DNA from: Pricia antarctica
GTDB taxonomy: Bacteria; Bacteroidota; Bacteroidia; Flavobacteriales; Flavobacteriaceae
Assembly (NCBI RefSeq): GCF_900101815.1
Contig: NZ_FNAO01000007.1
Span: forward strand, 310,001 to 374,000
DNA length: 64,000 nucleotides
Reading direction: 5' to 3'
Positions 42,891 to 53,800 of this stretch are shown one piece after another. A model generated the notes under the pieces. It did not search any database. It saw only the letters and a program-made list of their open reading frames with translations, and was not told where the DNA came from. Position numbers and translations under genes: made by a program. The stretch's first letter is position 1. Each line of letters opens with the position of its first letter.

Positions 42891-43750
42891 TACAGGGCGT
42901 TTAATACGGTGAAATCAATGCTTTCTTCATGTGGACTGGTCAAAGAATGATCAACGGCGTAAGGAGAGAAAATGGCCACGTTGCGTATATACTGGTAGCA
43001 TAGCTCATAGATGTCGTCATCTTCATCGATATCACCGAAAAGTTTAACGGTAACGGATGCGGTATCAAGTTGTAACTGCTCTAAGGTAAAGAGTAGATAG
43101 TACAGAAAATCTTCTTTGGTGACGAAACTGAAATTATTGTACAGCAGTAATTTATTTTGTGCGATGATGGTGACATCCATTTGTCCTTCGAAAACATACA
43201 CGTAGCAAATCGGTTCTTTGCCATGGGCCTTGGATTGTTCCCCCAGACGACGCTGCCCTTCCGGTAACTGAATCGTTTGGTTACCTAGAAGTTTGTGCCG
43301 GTTAAGTAATGATTCAACCATTACGGTGCCGTGATGTTTGAAGGTAAACGCCCCGAAAAGTCCATAGATATAGTTATTGATGTTTACAAATGGAACATAT
43401 ACATTGACAAGACCGAAAGCATCTATTTCATCGTAGGCTATATGATCGTTGACCAGTATCTTGGTGTTGAACTTCACATAATTGGCCAATTCATCGGGAT
43501 CAAAAAATGGCTGGGGTACGAACCCGAACAGATTGTTCCGGTGTACCGCTACAACTTCCGAAAATTGGCCTTGATCTATTTTATGTTGCTGAAAAAGCTG
43601 CTTTACCCGTTTAAGAAGGGCATAGGGAGTAAGCTGTTTCACGAAAACCACGTTTTCGGTCTGGATAACGGTATTCGCCGGAGTATCCAGAATACAAAAA
43701 GAAAGTCCATTCAAGCTAACCTGAATGGACAATTTAGTATGATTTTCCAC
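42890..43750 (-). CDS. DUF3822 family protein
   Basis: The 286-residue cytoplasmic protein has the acetate-kinase/hsp70-like ATPase feel of DUF3822 (LSIQVSLNGLSFCILD at the N-terminus; PICYVYVFEGQMDVTIIAQNKLLLYNNFSF in the second half). No catalytic residues are established. It is translationally coupled to rsmD. Function unknown, conserved in Bacteroidota. Confidence 0.85.
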   Translation of the reverse strand: MENHTKLSIQVSLNGLSFCILDTPANTVIQTENVVFVKQLTPYALLKRVKQLFQQHKIDQGQFSEVVAVHRNNLFGFVPQPFFDPDELANYVKFNTKILVNDHIAYDEIDAFGLVNVYVPFVNINNYIYGLFGAFTFKHHGTVMVESLLNRHKLLGNQTIQLPEGQRRLGEQSKAHGKEPICYVYVFEGQMDVTIIAQNKLLLYNNFSFVTKEDFLYYLLFTLEQLQLDTASVTVKLFGDIDEDDDIYELCYQYIRNVAIFSPYAVDHSLTSPHEESIDFTVLNAL

Positions 43751-43763
43751 GGATGTCTACCTA

Positions 43764-44417
43764 TTACTGTTGATCTCCTCTTCCGTCATAGATAGGTGGC
43801 CAATTTCCGCTGGTACTGACTTCGGAAAGTGATCCGACCTTTATCCAGTTGCCGTTCACTTCGTCCACCCCGATTTGGGAGTTTTCGTTATCCAAAAGGG
43901 CTTTTGGCTGATCGTACAGCACCACCTTTTTTTCGACCTTCGCCTCGAACACTTGAGCTTGAAAGCCACTTTTATTAAGTGTGTTGGCCTCCATTTGAAA
44001 TTCTGCATCACCTTCAGCGGCAGGCACTTTGGCCAAGTTTTTATAGCGTCCGTCTTCCCCAAAGAGAGAATCCTTGACGGAAACCGTACCCAGGGTATCG
44101 ATGAGCCTGACTTCTTTCAACATATCGATTTGATAGGTCTTGTCATATTCCATATACGATGAATCCCTTTGTTGGGTAATGGTATAGTTTGCCGTGTCGA
44201 TAAACTTGATCAAACTGGGGAAATCTTTGGCGTATCTTCGGTTGACCGTTTTGTACGCTTCTTGCGCCGAACGGATATCCTTTAGTTTTGCGATGACCTG
44301 AGCATAACGTTCCTGTTTGACTTCGTTAAAACGGATGGGTCCTGTAACGGATTGATAGATAAGATAGCCCAAGCCTATACAAACTATCCAAAGTACGATT
44401 TGAATTACGGTTTTCAT
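43764..44417 (-). CDS. Membrane-anchored hypothetical protein
   Basis: The 217-residue protein has one N-terminal transmembrane helix (VIQIVLWIVCIGLGYLIYQS) and a helical segment starting EVKQERYAQVIAKLKDIRSA with a YAKDFPSLIKFI motif. The rest is predicted periplasmic, with beta segments and a C-terminal GNWPPIYD. The overall plan (N-terminal helix, then helix plus sheet) recalls pseudopilins, but there is no prepilin cleavage site. It lies 13 bp upstream of the DUF3822 gene and probably shares its operon. Confidence 0.75.
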   Translation of the reverse strand: MKTVIQIVLWIVCIGLGYLIYQSVTGPIRFNEVKQERYAQVIAKLKDIRSAQEAYKTVNRRYAKDFPSLIKFIDTANYTITQQRDSSYMEYDKTYQIDMLKEVRLIDTLGTVSVKDSLFGEDGRYKNLAKVPAAEGDAEFQMEANTLNKSGFQAQVFEAKVEKKVVLYDQPKALLDNENSQIGVDEVNGNWIKVGSLSEVSTSGNWPPIYDGRGDQQ

Positions 44418-44567
44418 TTCTTAGTGTTATTTAATTTAGTGGTTAAGAGCCTACGCCGTAAAATCGGGACGCAGAATTCGTTTATCCTCATATAATTTAC
44501 AATAGCCTCTAACACAAATCTACAATTTTTTTTCAATCGTAAAAGTTTTTCTCCTAAAAATACTGAT

Positions 44568-44575
44568 TATCTTTG
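44568..44575 (+). promoter_or_regulatory. -7 element abutting the helicase start codon
   Basis: TATCTTTG matches TAnnTTTG and ends only 5 bp before the ATG at 44581. If used, transcription would begin at or next to the start codon, giving a leaderless or near-leaderless mRNA. Confidence 0.5.
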
Positions 44576-44580
44576 AACCT

Positions 44581-46020
44581 ATGGCTGCTCTTACCGATGC
44601 TTCGTTCTTTAAACTACTGTTAGAAAAATTCCCCCATGAACCTACTCTAAAGCAATCGGTCGCACTACAAAATTTTGCGGGCTATATACTTTCCAAGGAT
44701 ACCGATAAGGTATTTTTGTTAAAGGGATTTGCAGGTACCGGAAAAACAACTTTGGTCGGTACCTTGGTCAACAGTCTCTGGAAAACGACCCAAAAGTCCG
44801 TTTTGATGGCACCAACGGGAAGGGCCGCCAAAGTCATGGCGAACTACGCTAAAAAACAGGCGTTTACCATTCACCGAAAAATATATTTTCCTAAAAAACA
44901 GCGGGGCGGGGCCATACATTTTGAGTTGGCGCCCAACAAGCACCGCGATACTATTTTTATTGTGGATGAGGCCTCGATGATTCCCGATGCGCCGAGCGAT
45001 TCAAAACTTTTCGGGAACGGTTCACTGCTGGATGACCTTATATTCTATGTGTACTCCGGTCATAACTGTAAACTGATCTTGATAGGGGATACCGCGCAAT
45101 TACCTCCCGTGCATTTGAATTTGAGTCCTGCCTTGGATGCCGATAAATTAAGCCTGAACTATAATAAGGAAGTCATCAAACTGGAATTGGACGAGGTGGT
45201 GCGCCAAGCGGAAGATTCAGGAATATTGGTCAACGCGACGCTACTTAGAGAGCAATTGCAAAACGGATTTTGCGATGCTTTCCAGTTCGATGTCGATCCG
45301 TTCAAGGATATCGTCAGGTTGGTAGACGGTTATGAAATACAGGAAGCAATCGATTCTTCCTACTCGGAAAACGGGAAGGAGGAGACCGCATTTATAGTCC
45401 GTTCGAACAAAAGGGCGAACCTGTATAACGAGAGCATCCGCAGTCGGATTCTGTTTCTGGAAAACGAACTCGCCGTTGGCGATTATATGATGGTCGTCAA
45501 GAACAATTATTTTTGGCTCGAACCGAAATCCGAAGCCGGATTTATAGCCAATGGGGATATTATCGAGGTACTCGAAATCTTCGCCATCAAGAATCTATAC
45601 GGGTTCCGTTTTGCGGAAGTCCTCGTAAAAATGGTCGATTATCCCAACCAAAAACCCTTGGAGACCGTCTTGCTATTGGACACCGTAACCGCCGTTACTG
45701 CCTCATTGTCTTACGAAGACGGCAACCGATTGTACCAAGAAGTGATGATGGACTACGCCGAGGAGAAATCCAAATATAAAAAATTCCAATCCGTAAAGAA
45801 CAACAAGTATTTCAATGCCCTGCAGGTAAAATTCTCGTACGCCATAACCTGCCATAAATCACAAGGCGGCCAGTGGGATACCGTTTTCGTGGAGCAACCC
45901 TATTTGCCCAACGGTGTGGACAAAGAATACCTGCGCTGGCTCTACACCGCGGTCACCCGCGCCAAAAAACAGTTGTACCTGATCGGATTTAAGAGCGATT
46001 TTTTTGTTGGCGGGGAATAA
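44581..46020 (+). CDS. RecD/Pif1-like ATP-dependent DNA helicase
   Basis: The 479-residue superfamily 1B helicase has Walker A KGFAGTGKTTLVGTL (residues about 49-62), motif II IFIVDEASMIPD, motif III GDTAQLPPV, a UvrD-like 2A/2B region and SQGGQWDTVFVE (motif V) with YTAVTRAKKQLYLIG (motif VI). It is a short stand-alone form without RecB/RecC partners. It probably acts in replication restart or repair. The DUF4126 gene follows 13 bp later. Confidence 0.9.
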   Translation: MAALTDASFFKLLLEKFPHEPTLKQSVALQNFAGYILSKDTDKVFLLKGFAGTGKTTLVGTLVNSLWKTTQKSVLMAPTGRAAKVMANYAKKQAFTIHRKIYFPKKQRGGAIHFELAPNKHRDTIFIVDEASMIPDAPSDSKLFGNGSLLDDLIFYVYSGHNCKLILIGDTAQLPPVHLNLSPALDADKLSLNYNKEVIKLELDEVVRQAEDSGILVNATLLREQLQNGFCDAFQFDVDPFKDIVRLVDGYEIQEAIDSSYSENGKEETAFIVRSNKRANLYNESIRSRILFLENELAVGDYMMVVKNNYFWLEPKSEAGFIANGDIIEVLEIFAIKNLYGFRFAEVLVKMVDYPNQKPLETVLLLDTVTAVTASLSYEDGNRLYQEVMMDYAEEKSKYKKFQSVKNNKYFNALQVKFSYAITCHKSQGGQWDTVFVEQPYLPNGVDKEYLRWLYTAVTRAKKQLYLIGFKSDFFVGGE

Positions 46021-46033
46021 AGTAAATTCGTGT

Positions 46034-46606
46034 ATGACTTCCGAAACCATAATCAGCATTTTCTTGGGCATAGGCCTGTCCGCCTCAGTAGGCTTTCGCG
46101 TCTTTCTTCCCCTGTTCGCGTTGAGCTTGGCCTCGTATGTCGGATTATGGGATTTGAACGATAGCTGGCAATGGATTGGGAGTCTTGCTGCGATCATTGC
46201 CCTGGGCGTTGCTACCATTGTTGAAATTTTTGCCTATTTTATTCCTTGGATCGACCATCTTTTAGATAGTTTTGCAGTGCCATTGGCGGCCATAGCAGGT
46301 ACGGCGGTCATGGTATCGACGGTAGCCAACCTCGATCCGGTAGTCACGTGGTCGCTAGCTATCATCGCAGGTGGCGGCACGGCGACCGCTATAAAGGGTG
46401 CCAACGCCGCGGGCAGGGTAGCCTCGACCGCCACGACAGGGGGTTTGGCCAACCCCCTGGTTTCCACCGTGGAGACCGGCACGGCCGTAGTAGTCACCGT
46501 AGCCTCTATTTTTGCGCCTATAGTTGCTGCCCTATTCGTCATTATTATCCTTTTTATAATTTTCAGCATATATAGGAAGATCAGACCAAGGATGAGTAAA
46601 GAGTGA
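46034..46606 (+). CDS. DUF4126 family membrane protein
   Basis: The start at 46034 (MTSETIISIFLGIGL) is chosen because a further upstream ATG would overlap the helicase gene. The 190-residue protein has about five hydrophobic segments and the family core GLSASVGFRVFLPL, WIDHLLDSFAVPLAAIAGT and ATAIKGANAAGRVAST. Function is unknown. It lies 70 bp before kdsB. Confidence 0.85.
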   Translation: MTSETIISIFLGIGLSASVGFRVFLPLFALSLASYVGLWDLNDSWQWIGSLAAIIALGVATIVEIFAYFIPWIDHLLDSFAVPLAAIAGTAVMVSTVANLDPVVTWSLAIIAGGGTATAIKGANAAGRVASTATTGGLANPLVSTVETGTAVVVTVASIFAPIVAALFVIIILFIIFSIYRKIRPRMSKE

Positions 46607-46676
46607 ACCCCTGTTGTAAGCGTAGTCGAAGAATTGAATCACAGACAATCAATAGTATTTAATCAATAATTTCCCA

Positions 46677-47405
46677 GTGAAAATAATCGCCATGATACCC
46701 GCCCGCTACGCGGCGTCCCGCTTTCCGGCCAAGTTGATGCAAGACCTTTCTGGCAAACCCGTAATTTTGCGTACTTACGAAGCTGCAGTCAAAACTGGGC
46801 TTTTCGACTCGGTCTATGTGGTCACCGACAGTCCCGTAATTTTCGATACGATTACCGAAGCCGGGGGAAAAGCCTTGATAAGCCATAAGGAACATGAATG
46901 CGGCAGCGACCGTATCGCCGAGGCCGTAGCGGATATGGAGGTCGACATCATCGTCAATGTACAGGGCGACGAACCTTTTACCGACCGTGAGAGCTTGACC
47001 GGGGTTTTAGAGGTGTTCCGCAGCGATCCAGATCAAGAAATCGACTTAGCTTCCCTCATGGTTAAGATTACCGATAGGGAAGAAATCGAAAATCCAAATA
47101 CAGTAAAGGTTATCGTCGACAACCGTAATTTCGCCCTCTACTTTTCACGTTCGCCGATTCCCTATCCCCGAAATCAAGAAATTGAGGCTATCTATTATAA
47201 ACACAAGGGCATCTACGCCTTCCGGAAAAGGGCGTTGATGGATTTTCAACGTTTGCCGATGCTTTCGTTGGAAGCCACGGAAAAGATTGAGGCCATTCGG
47301 TATCTCGAATATGGCAAAAAGATAAAAATGGTAGAGACGAACGTTTCAGGTATAGAAATCGATACCCCCGAGGACCTTAAAAGGGCACAACAGGCATGGA
47401 AGTAG
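46677..47405 (+). CDS. kdsB: 3-deoxy-manno-octulosonate cytidylyltransferase (CMP-Kdo synthetase)
   Basis: The 242-residue enzyme starts with GTG and has [26 protein letters not shown], and [12 protein letters not shown]. It couples CTP to Kdo (or 8-amino-Kdo) for lipopolysaccharide core synthesis. Length is normal. Its 3' end overlaps the HAD phosphatase gene by 10 bp, and a KdnB-like oxidase follows, which suggests a linked Kdo pathway. Confidence 0.94.
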   Translation: MKIIAMIPARYAASRFPAKLMQDLSGKPVILRTYEAAVKTGLFDSVYVVTDSPVIFDTITEAGGKALISHKEHECGSDRIAEAVADMEVDIIVNVQGDEPFTDRESLTGVLEVFRSDPDQEIDLASLMVKITDREEIENPNTVKVIVDNRNFALYFSRSPIPYPRNQEIEAIYYKHKGIYAFRKRALMDFQRLPMLSLEATEKIEAIRYLEYGKKIKMVETNVSGIEIDTPEDLKRAQQAWK

Positions 47406-48097
47406 ATTTCAGCGCGATACAGGTTATCGGTTTCGATGCCGATGATACCCTATGGGTCAATGAAACCTATTTTAGGGATACCGAAGAGGCCTTCGCGGCC
47501 CTTTTGGAAGATTATGAGACCAAGAACAAGATCGATCAGGAACTGTTTAGGAAAGAAATCAAAAATTTGGAAATCTATGGTTATGGTGTAAAGGGATTTG
47601 TGTTGTCCATGGTAGAATCCGCCCTCGAAATTTCGAACAACCAGGTTTCGCAGGTAACGATTTCCGAAATATTGAATCTGGGCAAAAAAATGTTGGAACA
47701 ACCGGTGGAATTGTTGCAGGGGGTGCCAGAGGTTTTACGGAAGTTGAAGCACAAATATCGTTTGATCGTTTTGACCAAAGGGGATTTACTGGATCAAGAA
47801 CGGAAATTGGAGCGTTCCGGTCTATCCGAATATTTTCATCATGTGGAGGTTTTAAGCGACAAGAAAGAAGAAAACTACATACATTTGCTAAACCATTTGC
47901 AGATTGATGTTAAGGAGTTTTTAATGATCGGCAATTCCCTGAAATCCGATGTTCTTCCCTTGCTCGGTATTGGGGCACAGGCGGTACACGTTCCCTTTCA
48001 TACCACTTGGAAGCATGAAGAAGTATCCATGAAGGAAAATGGCTACAATTATTTAAAAATTAGTAGATTGCAGGATATACTGGCCTATTTGAAGTAA
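47396..48097 (+). CDS. HAD-superfamily hydrolase
   Basis: The 233-residue protein has motif [12 protein letters not shown] (nucleophile Asp in the first position), a helical cap, LIVLTKGD (motif II) and [25 protein letters not shown] (motif IV). It is the size of a subfamily-IA phosphatase rather than the tetrameric KdsC (about 170-180 residues). Because it overlaps kdsB and precedes the KdnB-like gene by 4 bp, a role in Kdo or 8-amino-Kdo metabolism is possible but unproven. Confidence 0.87.
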   Translation: MEVDFSAIQVIGFDADDTLWVNETYFRDTEEAFAALLEDYETKNKIDQELFRKEIKNLEIYGYGVKGFVLSMVESALEISNNQVSQVTISEILNLGKKMLEQPVELLQGVPEVLRKLKHKYRLIVLTKGDLLDQERKLERSGLSEYFHHVEVLSDKKEENYIHLLNHLQIDVKEFLMIGNSLKSDVLPLLGIGAQAVHVPFHTTWKHEEVSMKENGYNYLKISRLQDILAYLK

Positions 48098-48101
48098 ATA
48101 T

Positions 48102-49232
48102 ATGGAGTTAAAAAGAGATATTGCCGCAAGACCACAAGTTGTCAATAGCGTCAAAAACCAGTTTAGAAACTTCCCGATGGTACCTCGAGTGGTATTCGGT
48201 AGAGGATGTTTCGATCAGTTGGGAGACATCCTGATTTCTAGACGACAACATTCCGATGCTCCTTTTATTTTTTTGGTGGATGACGTTTTTGAGGGGACGG
48301 AATTAGTTCAGAGAATCCCTCGAATTTTTAACGACCAGCTTATTTTTATCTCCGCTGATCGGGAGCCTCGGACAGCACAGGTGGATGCGCTTGTAAAAAA
48401 AATCCAAAATGATTTTGATGACGTTCCTTCCGGTATCGTGGGTATTGGAGGCGGAACTTTACTAGATCTGTCCAAAGCGGTCGCTATCATGTTGACCAAT
48501 ACCGGAAGGGCTGACGAGTACCAGGGCTGGGACTTGGTGAATAAACCTTCGCTCTATCACGCAGGCATACCCACAATCAGCGGTACGGGGGCGGAAGTAT
48601 CAAGGACTACGGTGCTGTTGGGGCCCGATAAAAAATTGGGTATCAATTCCGATTACACCACGTTCGACCAAGTAGTACTGGATCCGGATTTGACCCAGGG
48701 TGTCTGCAAGTCACAATGGTTCTACACGGGTATGGATTGCTTTATTCACTGTATCGAATCCCTCAAGGGCACCTATCTCAATGCCTTCAGCCAAAGTTAT
48801 GGGGAAAAAGCCTTAGAGCTCTGTAAGGAAGTATTTTTAGAAGAGCTTGAACCGGCGGAATCCCGCGATAAGTTGATGATGGCCTCTTGGCATGGCGGTA
48901 TGAGCATCGCCTATTCCCAAGTGGGGGTGGCGCATGCCATGAGCTATGGCCTTGGTTTTCTGCTGGGGGTAAGGCACGGTATCGGCAATTGCCTCGTATT
49001 CCAACATTTGGAGGAATTTTATCCCGAAGGTGTAGCCTTGTTTGACAAGATGCGCCAAAAGCACCATATCGAATTGCCTACAGGAATCTGTGCCAACCTT
49101 GATGACAACGAGTTCGATACCATGATTTCTGTCGCCATGGGCATGGTCCCCCTATGGGAAAATGCCCTGGGTAAGGATTGGCGTAAAGTCATTACGTCCG
49201 AGAAATTGGAAGCTATTTACCGGAAGATATAG
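48102..49232 (+). CDS. Iron-containing alcohol dehydrogenase, KdnB-like Kdo 8-oxidase
   Basis: The 376-residue protein is a group III metal-dependent alcohol dehydrogenase with GIGGGTLLDLSKAVA (NAD binding), the SGTGAEVSRTTVL segment and metal ligands in YTGMDCFIHCIESL and VGVAHAMSYG / LGVRHGIGN. The N-terminal VVFGRGCFDQLGDIL pattern and the position four bp after a kdsB-linked gene favour KdnB, which oxidises Kdo at C8 before amination to 8-amino-Kdo. The aminotransferase KdnA is not in the window. A general sugar alcohol dehydrogenase is the alternative. Confidence 0.75.
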   Translation: MELKRDIAARPQVVNSVKNQFRNFPMVPRVVFGRGCFDQLGDILISRRQHSDAPFIFLVDDVFEGTELVQRIPRIFNDQLIFISADREPRTAQVDALVKKIQNDFDDVPSGIVGIGGGTLLDLSKAVAIMLTNTGRADEYQGWDLVNKPSLYHAGIPTISGTGAEVSRTTVLLGPDKKLGINSDYTTFDQVVLDPDLTQGVCKSQWFYTGMDCFIHCIESLKGTYLNAFSQSYGEKALELCKEVFLEELEPAESRDKLMMASWHGGMSIAYSQVGVAHAMSYGLGFLLGVRHGIGNCLVFQHLEEFYPEGVALFDKMRQKHHIELPTGICANLDDNEFDTMISVAMGMVPLWENALGKDWRKVITSEKLEAIYRKI

Positions 49233-49317
49233 GTCTCCAGTACTTGTGTTGGCTCCCGTTTGTAAAGACTGTTCAAGTAACCATTTTAGAACCGCTTATA
49301 ATCCTTAACCATTCCTA

Positions 49318-49863
49318 GTGCAAAAACTGGCCCGATTTATCTACTTCAAACTGCTGGGCTGGAAGGTTGTCGGCACCTTTCCCGGCCATCTTGATAAATT
49401 CGTAATCATAGTCGTTCCCCACACCAGCTGGGTCGATTTTTTTCTCGCTCTTCTTATTCGGAAAGTCTGGAACGAGCAGATCAACTTTATTGGTAAAAAA
49501 AGCCTCTTCGATTCCCCTTTCGGATGGTTTTTTCGATGGACGGGCGGCACTCCCATAGATCGTAGCAAGAGTAGTGATACAGTTACCGCTACGGCAAAAA
49601 TTTTTAAGAGAAAAGATAAATTCCGCTTGGCCTTGTCTCCCGAGGGCACTCGTAAGAAAGTGGACCAATGGAAGACGGGATTCTACTTTATCGCCAAGAC
49701 TGCCGAGGTACCTATCGTGATGGTAGCCTTCGATTTTGGTGAAAAGCAAATCAAGGTTTCTGAACCTTATTATACTACGCTTGACAAGGAAACCGATTTC
49801 AAAATTTACAAGGCTTTTTTTAAGGGGGTAGTGGGAAAAAAAACGGCTAAAACTAGTTTTTAA
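49318..49863 (+). CDS. Lysophospholipid acyltransferase (PlsC-like)
   Basis: The 181-residue protein starts at GTG 49318. It has the acyltransferase HX4D motif HTSWVD (His35, Asp40), the GGTPIDRSK block and LSPEGTRKK. It likely acylates lysophosphatidate or another lysolipid. It is shorter than most PlsC proteins and lacks an N-terminal membrane helix, as do many Bacteroidota members. It lies 85 bp downstream of the dehydrogenase gene. Confidence 0.87.
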   Translation: MQKLARFIYFKLLGWKVVGTFPGHLDKFVIIVVPHTSWVDFFLALLIRKVWNEQINFIGKKSLFDSPFGWFFRWTGGTPIDRSKSSDTVTATAKIFKRKDKFRLALSPEGTRKKVDQWKTGFYFIAKTAEVPIVMVAFDFGEKQIKVSEPYYTTLDKETDFKIYKAFFKGVVGKKTAKTSF

Positions 49864-50865
49864 ATGAATTCAACACCTTTGTCATTTAAACAATTCGTCT
49901 AGAGTTGTTTTTTACTTCCTTTTTTCAGATTTTACATGCTTGTTTTGTCCTTGTGGCGCAATGTGGCTAATGACGTCCTGCTCAAATAAGCCTTTGAGGG
50001 CACAAAATCCAAAAACCTCGGTTCGAAAATACAACTCAAGACAAGTTCAAATTCCCAGATTCCATATTTCGGCCAGCTCGTAAATAGGGTTTTGGTTTTT
50101 CCGAGTATACTGAAATGAGGAAACTCCTTAAAAATTCTGATTTAGACCCTTTGGTATCGGGCAATATACGGCAGAATCTTAAATAGAGGCAGTTCCTTAA
50201 AAATCGCTAGACTCATAAATTTTCGTGTGTCGGAACTCGATGACAAATACTTGACTCCCTTGTTTTTATACCATAAAATCCATTCCACTTGAAAGGATAG
50301 GCTTAAGTCAATTGTAGGAGTATCTTACAGTAGACTAACGTATTGAAAACTAATCTCTTTTTGACAGAATGACCAGTTTAGAACAATCGTGCATTTTATC
50401 GATCTAATATAGAATTTAGTCGATTTTAAATTTTCTTTTAACGGCATCGAAGCAAAAAGGACCATATTTGACTTGTAACCAAAAATAGATATAACACTGT
50501 TTTTTTGATCAAATTCTACTTTAAATAGGTTTTTGTTACGAAAATCCTACAAAATGTACCCTGACATTAAACATTAGTCTTTTAGGTTTACCCTTTCATA
50601 AAAGATCCCAAATCTTAAAATGAACAAACTTATTTATGGTTACACCAAACCGACCATTGATGGGAAACTTTTACGCTACCAATACCTCGATTTACTTTTC
50701 TGGCCCTCCGAGGGGCAATCTGCCCATGGCCGTGGTGGAAATTGCAATATATTTTTTAATTCTTTCTCGGGATACCGTCTTCAAGATCGGTAATTCCGAT
50801 ATGCCGTTATTGGCCCTACCTTGTTTAATAATCTCCAACTTTAATTTTAAATACCCGTCCGCATT
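49864..50865. other. 1-kb gene-free region upstream of the giant surface proteins
   Basis: AT-rich sequence for the first 750 bp contains no coding ORF or RNA gene that I can recognise. The last 230 bp are richer in GC; a short ORF at 50636-50869 there has no codon or homology support. It holds a local hairpin (GGGCA at 50713-50717, TGCCC at 50721-50725), flanked by GGCC at 50702-50705 and 50728-50731. This may be a structured 5' leader of the downstream gene. Confidence 0.5.
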
Positions 50866-53800
50866 ATGAAAAATTTTACGCCTCGCCCTAGGGCCAAATT
50901 GCTTGTTTTCTTATGTTTACTATTTGCTCTACCGGTCTTTACCTTGGCACAGGAGGGCAACTTTATCAATGTGCCCGCTTCGGTAACGGTTGAGCCGGGG
51001 GGTACTTTCTCCGTTCGCATTGACGCTCAAACAGGCGGTTTTCCCGTTAATGGGGCCGAGGTACATCTCAATTTTGACCCAACTATTTTACAGGTTGCCA
51101 ATGTAAATGTACTCACTACGGAGCTACCGATACCCATTGGTGCCGGTTCCGACATCATCGATAACTTACAGGGGCAGGTCGATGTTATCAGAGGCACTTT
51201 TGGTGCCGGTATATCGGACGACTTTGACTTTTTTGAAATTGATTTTCAAGTAGTAGGTACCGGTAATACTTCTATTTCTTACAATAGCGTCTTTCCAAGA
51301 GAGACCAATATGACTTCGGGCGGCAACAGTATTTTGGGGACGCCCGAATCCATTCCCATTACGATTGCGGCCCAGACCGAAGACCCTATAGCAAGCTTTA
51401 CGGCAACTCCGACCTCGGGTACGGCGGCCTTATTTGTGAGTGTCGATGCCAGTGCTTCCTCAGATCCTGACGGGGGCAGTATCGTAAGCTACGATTGGGA
51501 CTTTGGCGATACGAACATGGCCACGGGAGTTACAGCGGACAATAATTACACCCAACCTAATACGTATACCATTACCTTGACCGTTACCGATGATGAGGGT
51601 GAAACGGATACTGCGACACAGAATATAACAGTAGATGGCGTTACGATTACTTCCTATACCGTTACGGCCAGTGCAGGACCCAACGGAGCTATTGATCCTA
51701 CTTCAGCGCTGGTTGAGGAAGGTACCGACCAAACTTTTACCATCACTCCCGACACCGGCTATGAGATTGCCGGTATTTTGGCAGGCGGTACTTCGGTCGG
51801 CGTTTCGAATCCATTCGTACTAACCAATGTAGTGGCAAATACAAGCGTTGAGGTATCGTTCAGCCTGATCAACGACGATTCCGTTCCCGTAATTTCATTA
51901 GATGCCACCGCTACCGTCAACGAAGGCGGTAACATAAGCGTCCCCCTGTCAATAACCGATGGAGACGGCGATGCCCTGACGGTGACTATTACCTCGGCAT
52001 CGAACGAACCGCTAGAGCTGCGGTCTAACAACGATCCCGCTGGGCCACAGGTCGAGCCCTATCCTTTTGATGCTTCCGGCTTTCTGACCGAGAATATCAA
52101 CACTGATCTTGACGGCCTGTACAGCTCCGATCTGGTGTTCGCACCGACCTTCGGCGATGGAGGCTCCAACGGCGATGGAAGTGGTGTTTATACCGTCACG
52201 GTAAACGTTTCGGATACCGATGGCAACACAGTGGAAAAAACTTTGAATCTTACGGTAAACGACACGCCCCAGTTGATTTCCGATGCGTTTGTTGCGACCC
52301 TTCAGGCGGAATCTTTTGATAATCAAGGTCCTGCGAATACAGGTTCGGGAGATAACGGTATCGGCGTCGAGGACAATACGCCCGGCGGCGTCATAAATAT
52401 CGGCTTTACCACGAACGGAGACTTTGCGGAGTATCTGATCGACGTCGCCACAGCCGGCACCTATTCCTTCGACTTTTTCGTTGCCAAAGCAAGTGGACCG
52501 GTCGGAACCATGACCGTCAACGGTGGCCCTGCATCGATATCGGTAAACAGCACCGGTGACTGGCAACAATATAATCCGGTCAGCACGAATGTGGTGCTAC
52601 CCGAGGGGCGACAGACCCTGCGATTCGATTGGTCCGGATCCACCGGTTTCCTTTTTAATATGGATTATTTTGTCGTTACGTTTGTGGGCGGCGTCAACAA
52701 TCCTCCGGTAATTGAAACGATTGCCGATGTTGATGCGAACGAAGGTACGATAGTAACTGTAGATGTTCCGGTAGATGATGATGGTGGCTCCCCGTTGGAG
52801 GTATCTCTAGAAATATATGATAAAAGTATAGGAGGTGGCGCAAATACGGTACCCTTGACGTCAGGACTGACCGTTCCACCCACTGATTATTCCTTTTCCG
52901 ATGAAGGTAATGGCACGTACAACTTGATTTGGGATACGGATACCACGGATGGTCGGTCCTACTCGGCGACCATTACCGCCAACGATGGGATAAATCCGCC
53001 TGTCAGCGAAACGTTTACCATTGATTTGGCGCAAAACATTGCTGATGGGCCAATAAAGGCGACGACATTTAACTACCCAATACCTTATTATGGCAGTAAC
53101 CCGACTTTGGGATACACGGTTGCCGTCGAATCAAGCAATAATAACATTGGATATATCGATTCTGGTGAGGCGGTTGAATATTTGATTAATGTTCCTTCTG
53201 CCGGTACCTATGAACTTCGTGTAAATGCTTCGAAAGGTTCTAACGGCGGTGGTAATCCTACGACGTTAACGATATCTGAAGATATTGATGGATTCTCCCC
53301 AATTGGAACTCTATCCATTCCAAATACAGGATGGACCCCATATGTAAACTATACCGTCCCTGTTATTTTTACCAATGCCGGGGTACAAAAACTTCGATTC
53401 GATTTTGGGGGAACGATGAACATACAGGAATTTGAACTAACGCCCTCTACAAGCAATACCCCTCCGATTGTCGAGATTCTAACCCCGAATGATGGATTGA
53501 ACGTTGAACAAGGCGTTGCCATCAATTTTACCGCTACAGCCGACGACACCCAAGACGGTGATGTCGCAGCAAGTTTGGTCTGGAATTCCGATATCGATGG
53601 CGATTTCGGTACGGGTAGTAACGTAAATACCTCCGCTCTCAGCATTGGAACACATACCATTACCGCTACAGTGACGGATAGCGACACCACACCACTGACG
53701 GGCTCGGCCTCCATAACAGTATCGATTATCCAGACCGCTCCTGCCTGTGATGTACGTTTTAGGGTAAATGCGGGAGGATCTTTGCTCGCCAATTCCACGG

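Noticed and set aside
50636-50869. 77-codon ORF just before the giant surface gene
   Set aside because: No homology, atypical composition and 4-bp overlap with the giant gene start; it more likely reflects a GC-richer untranslated leader.
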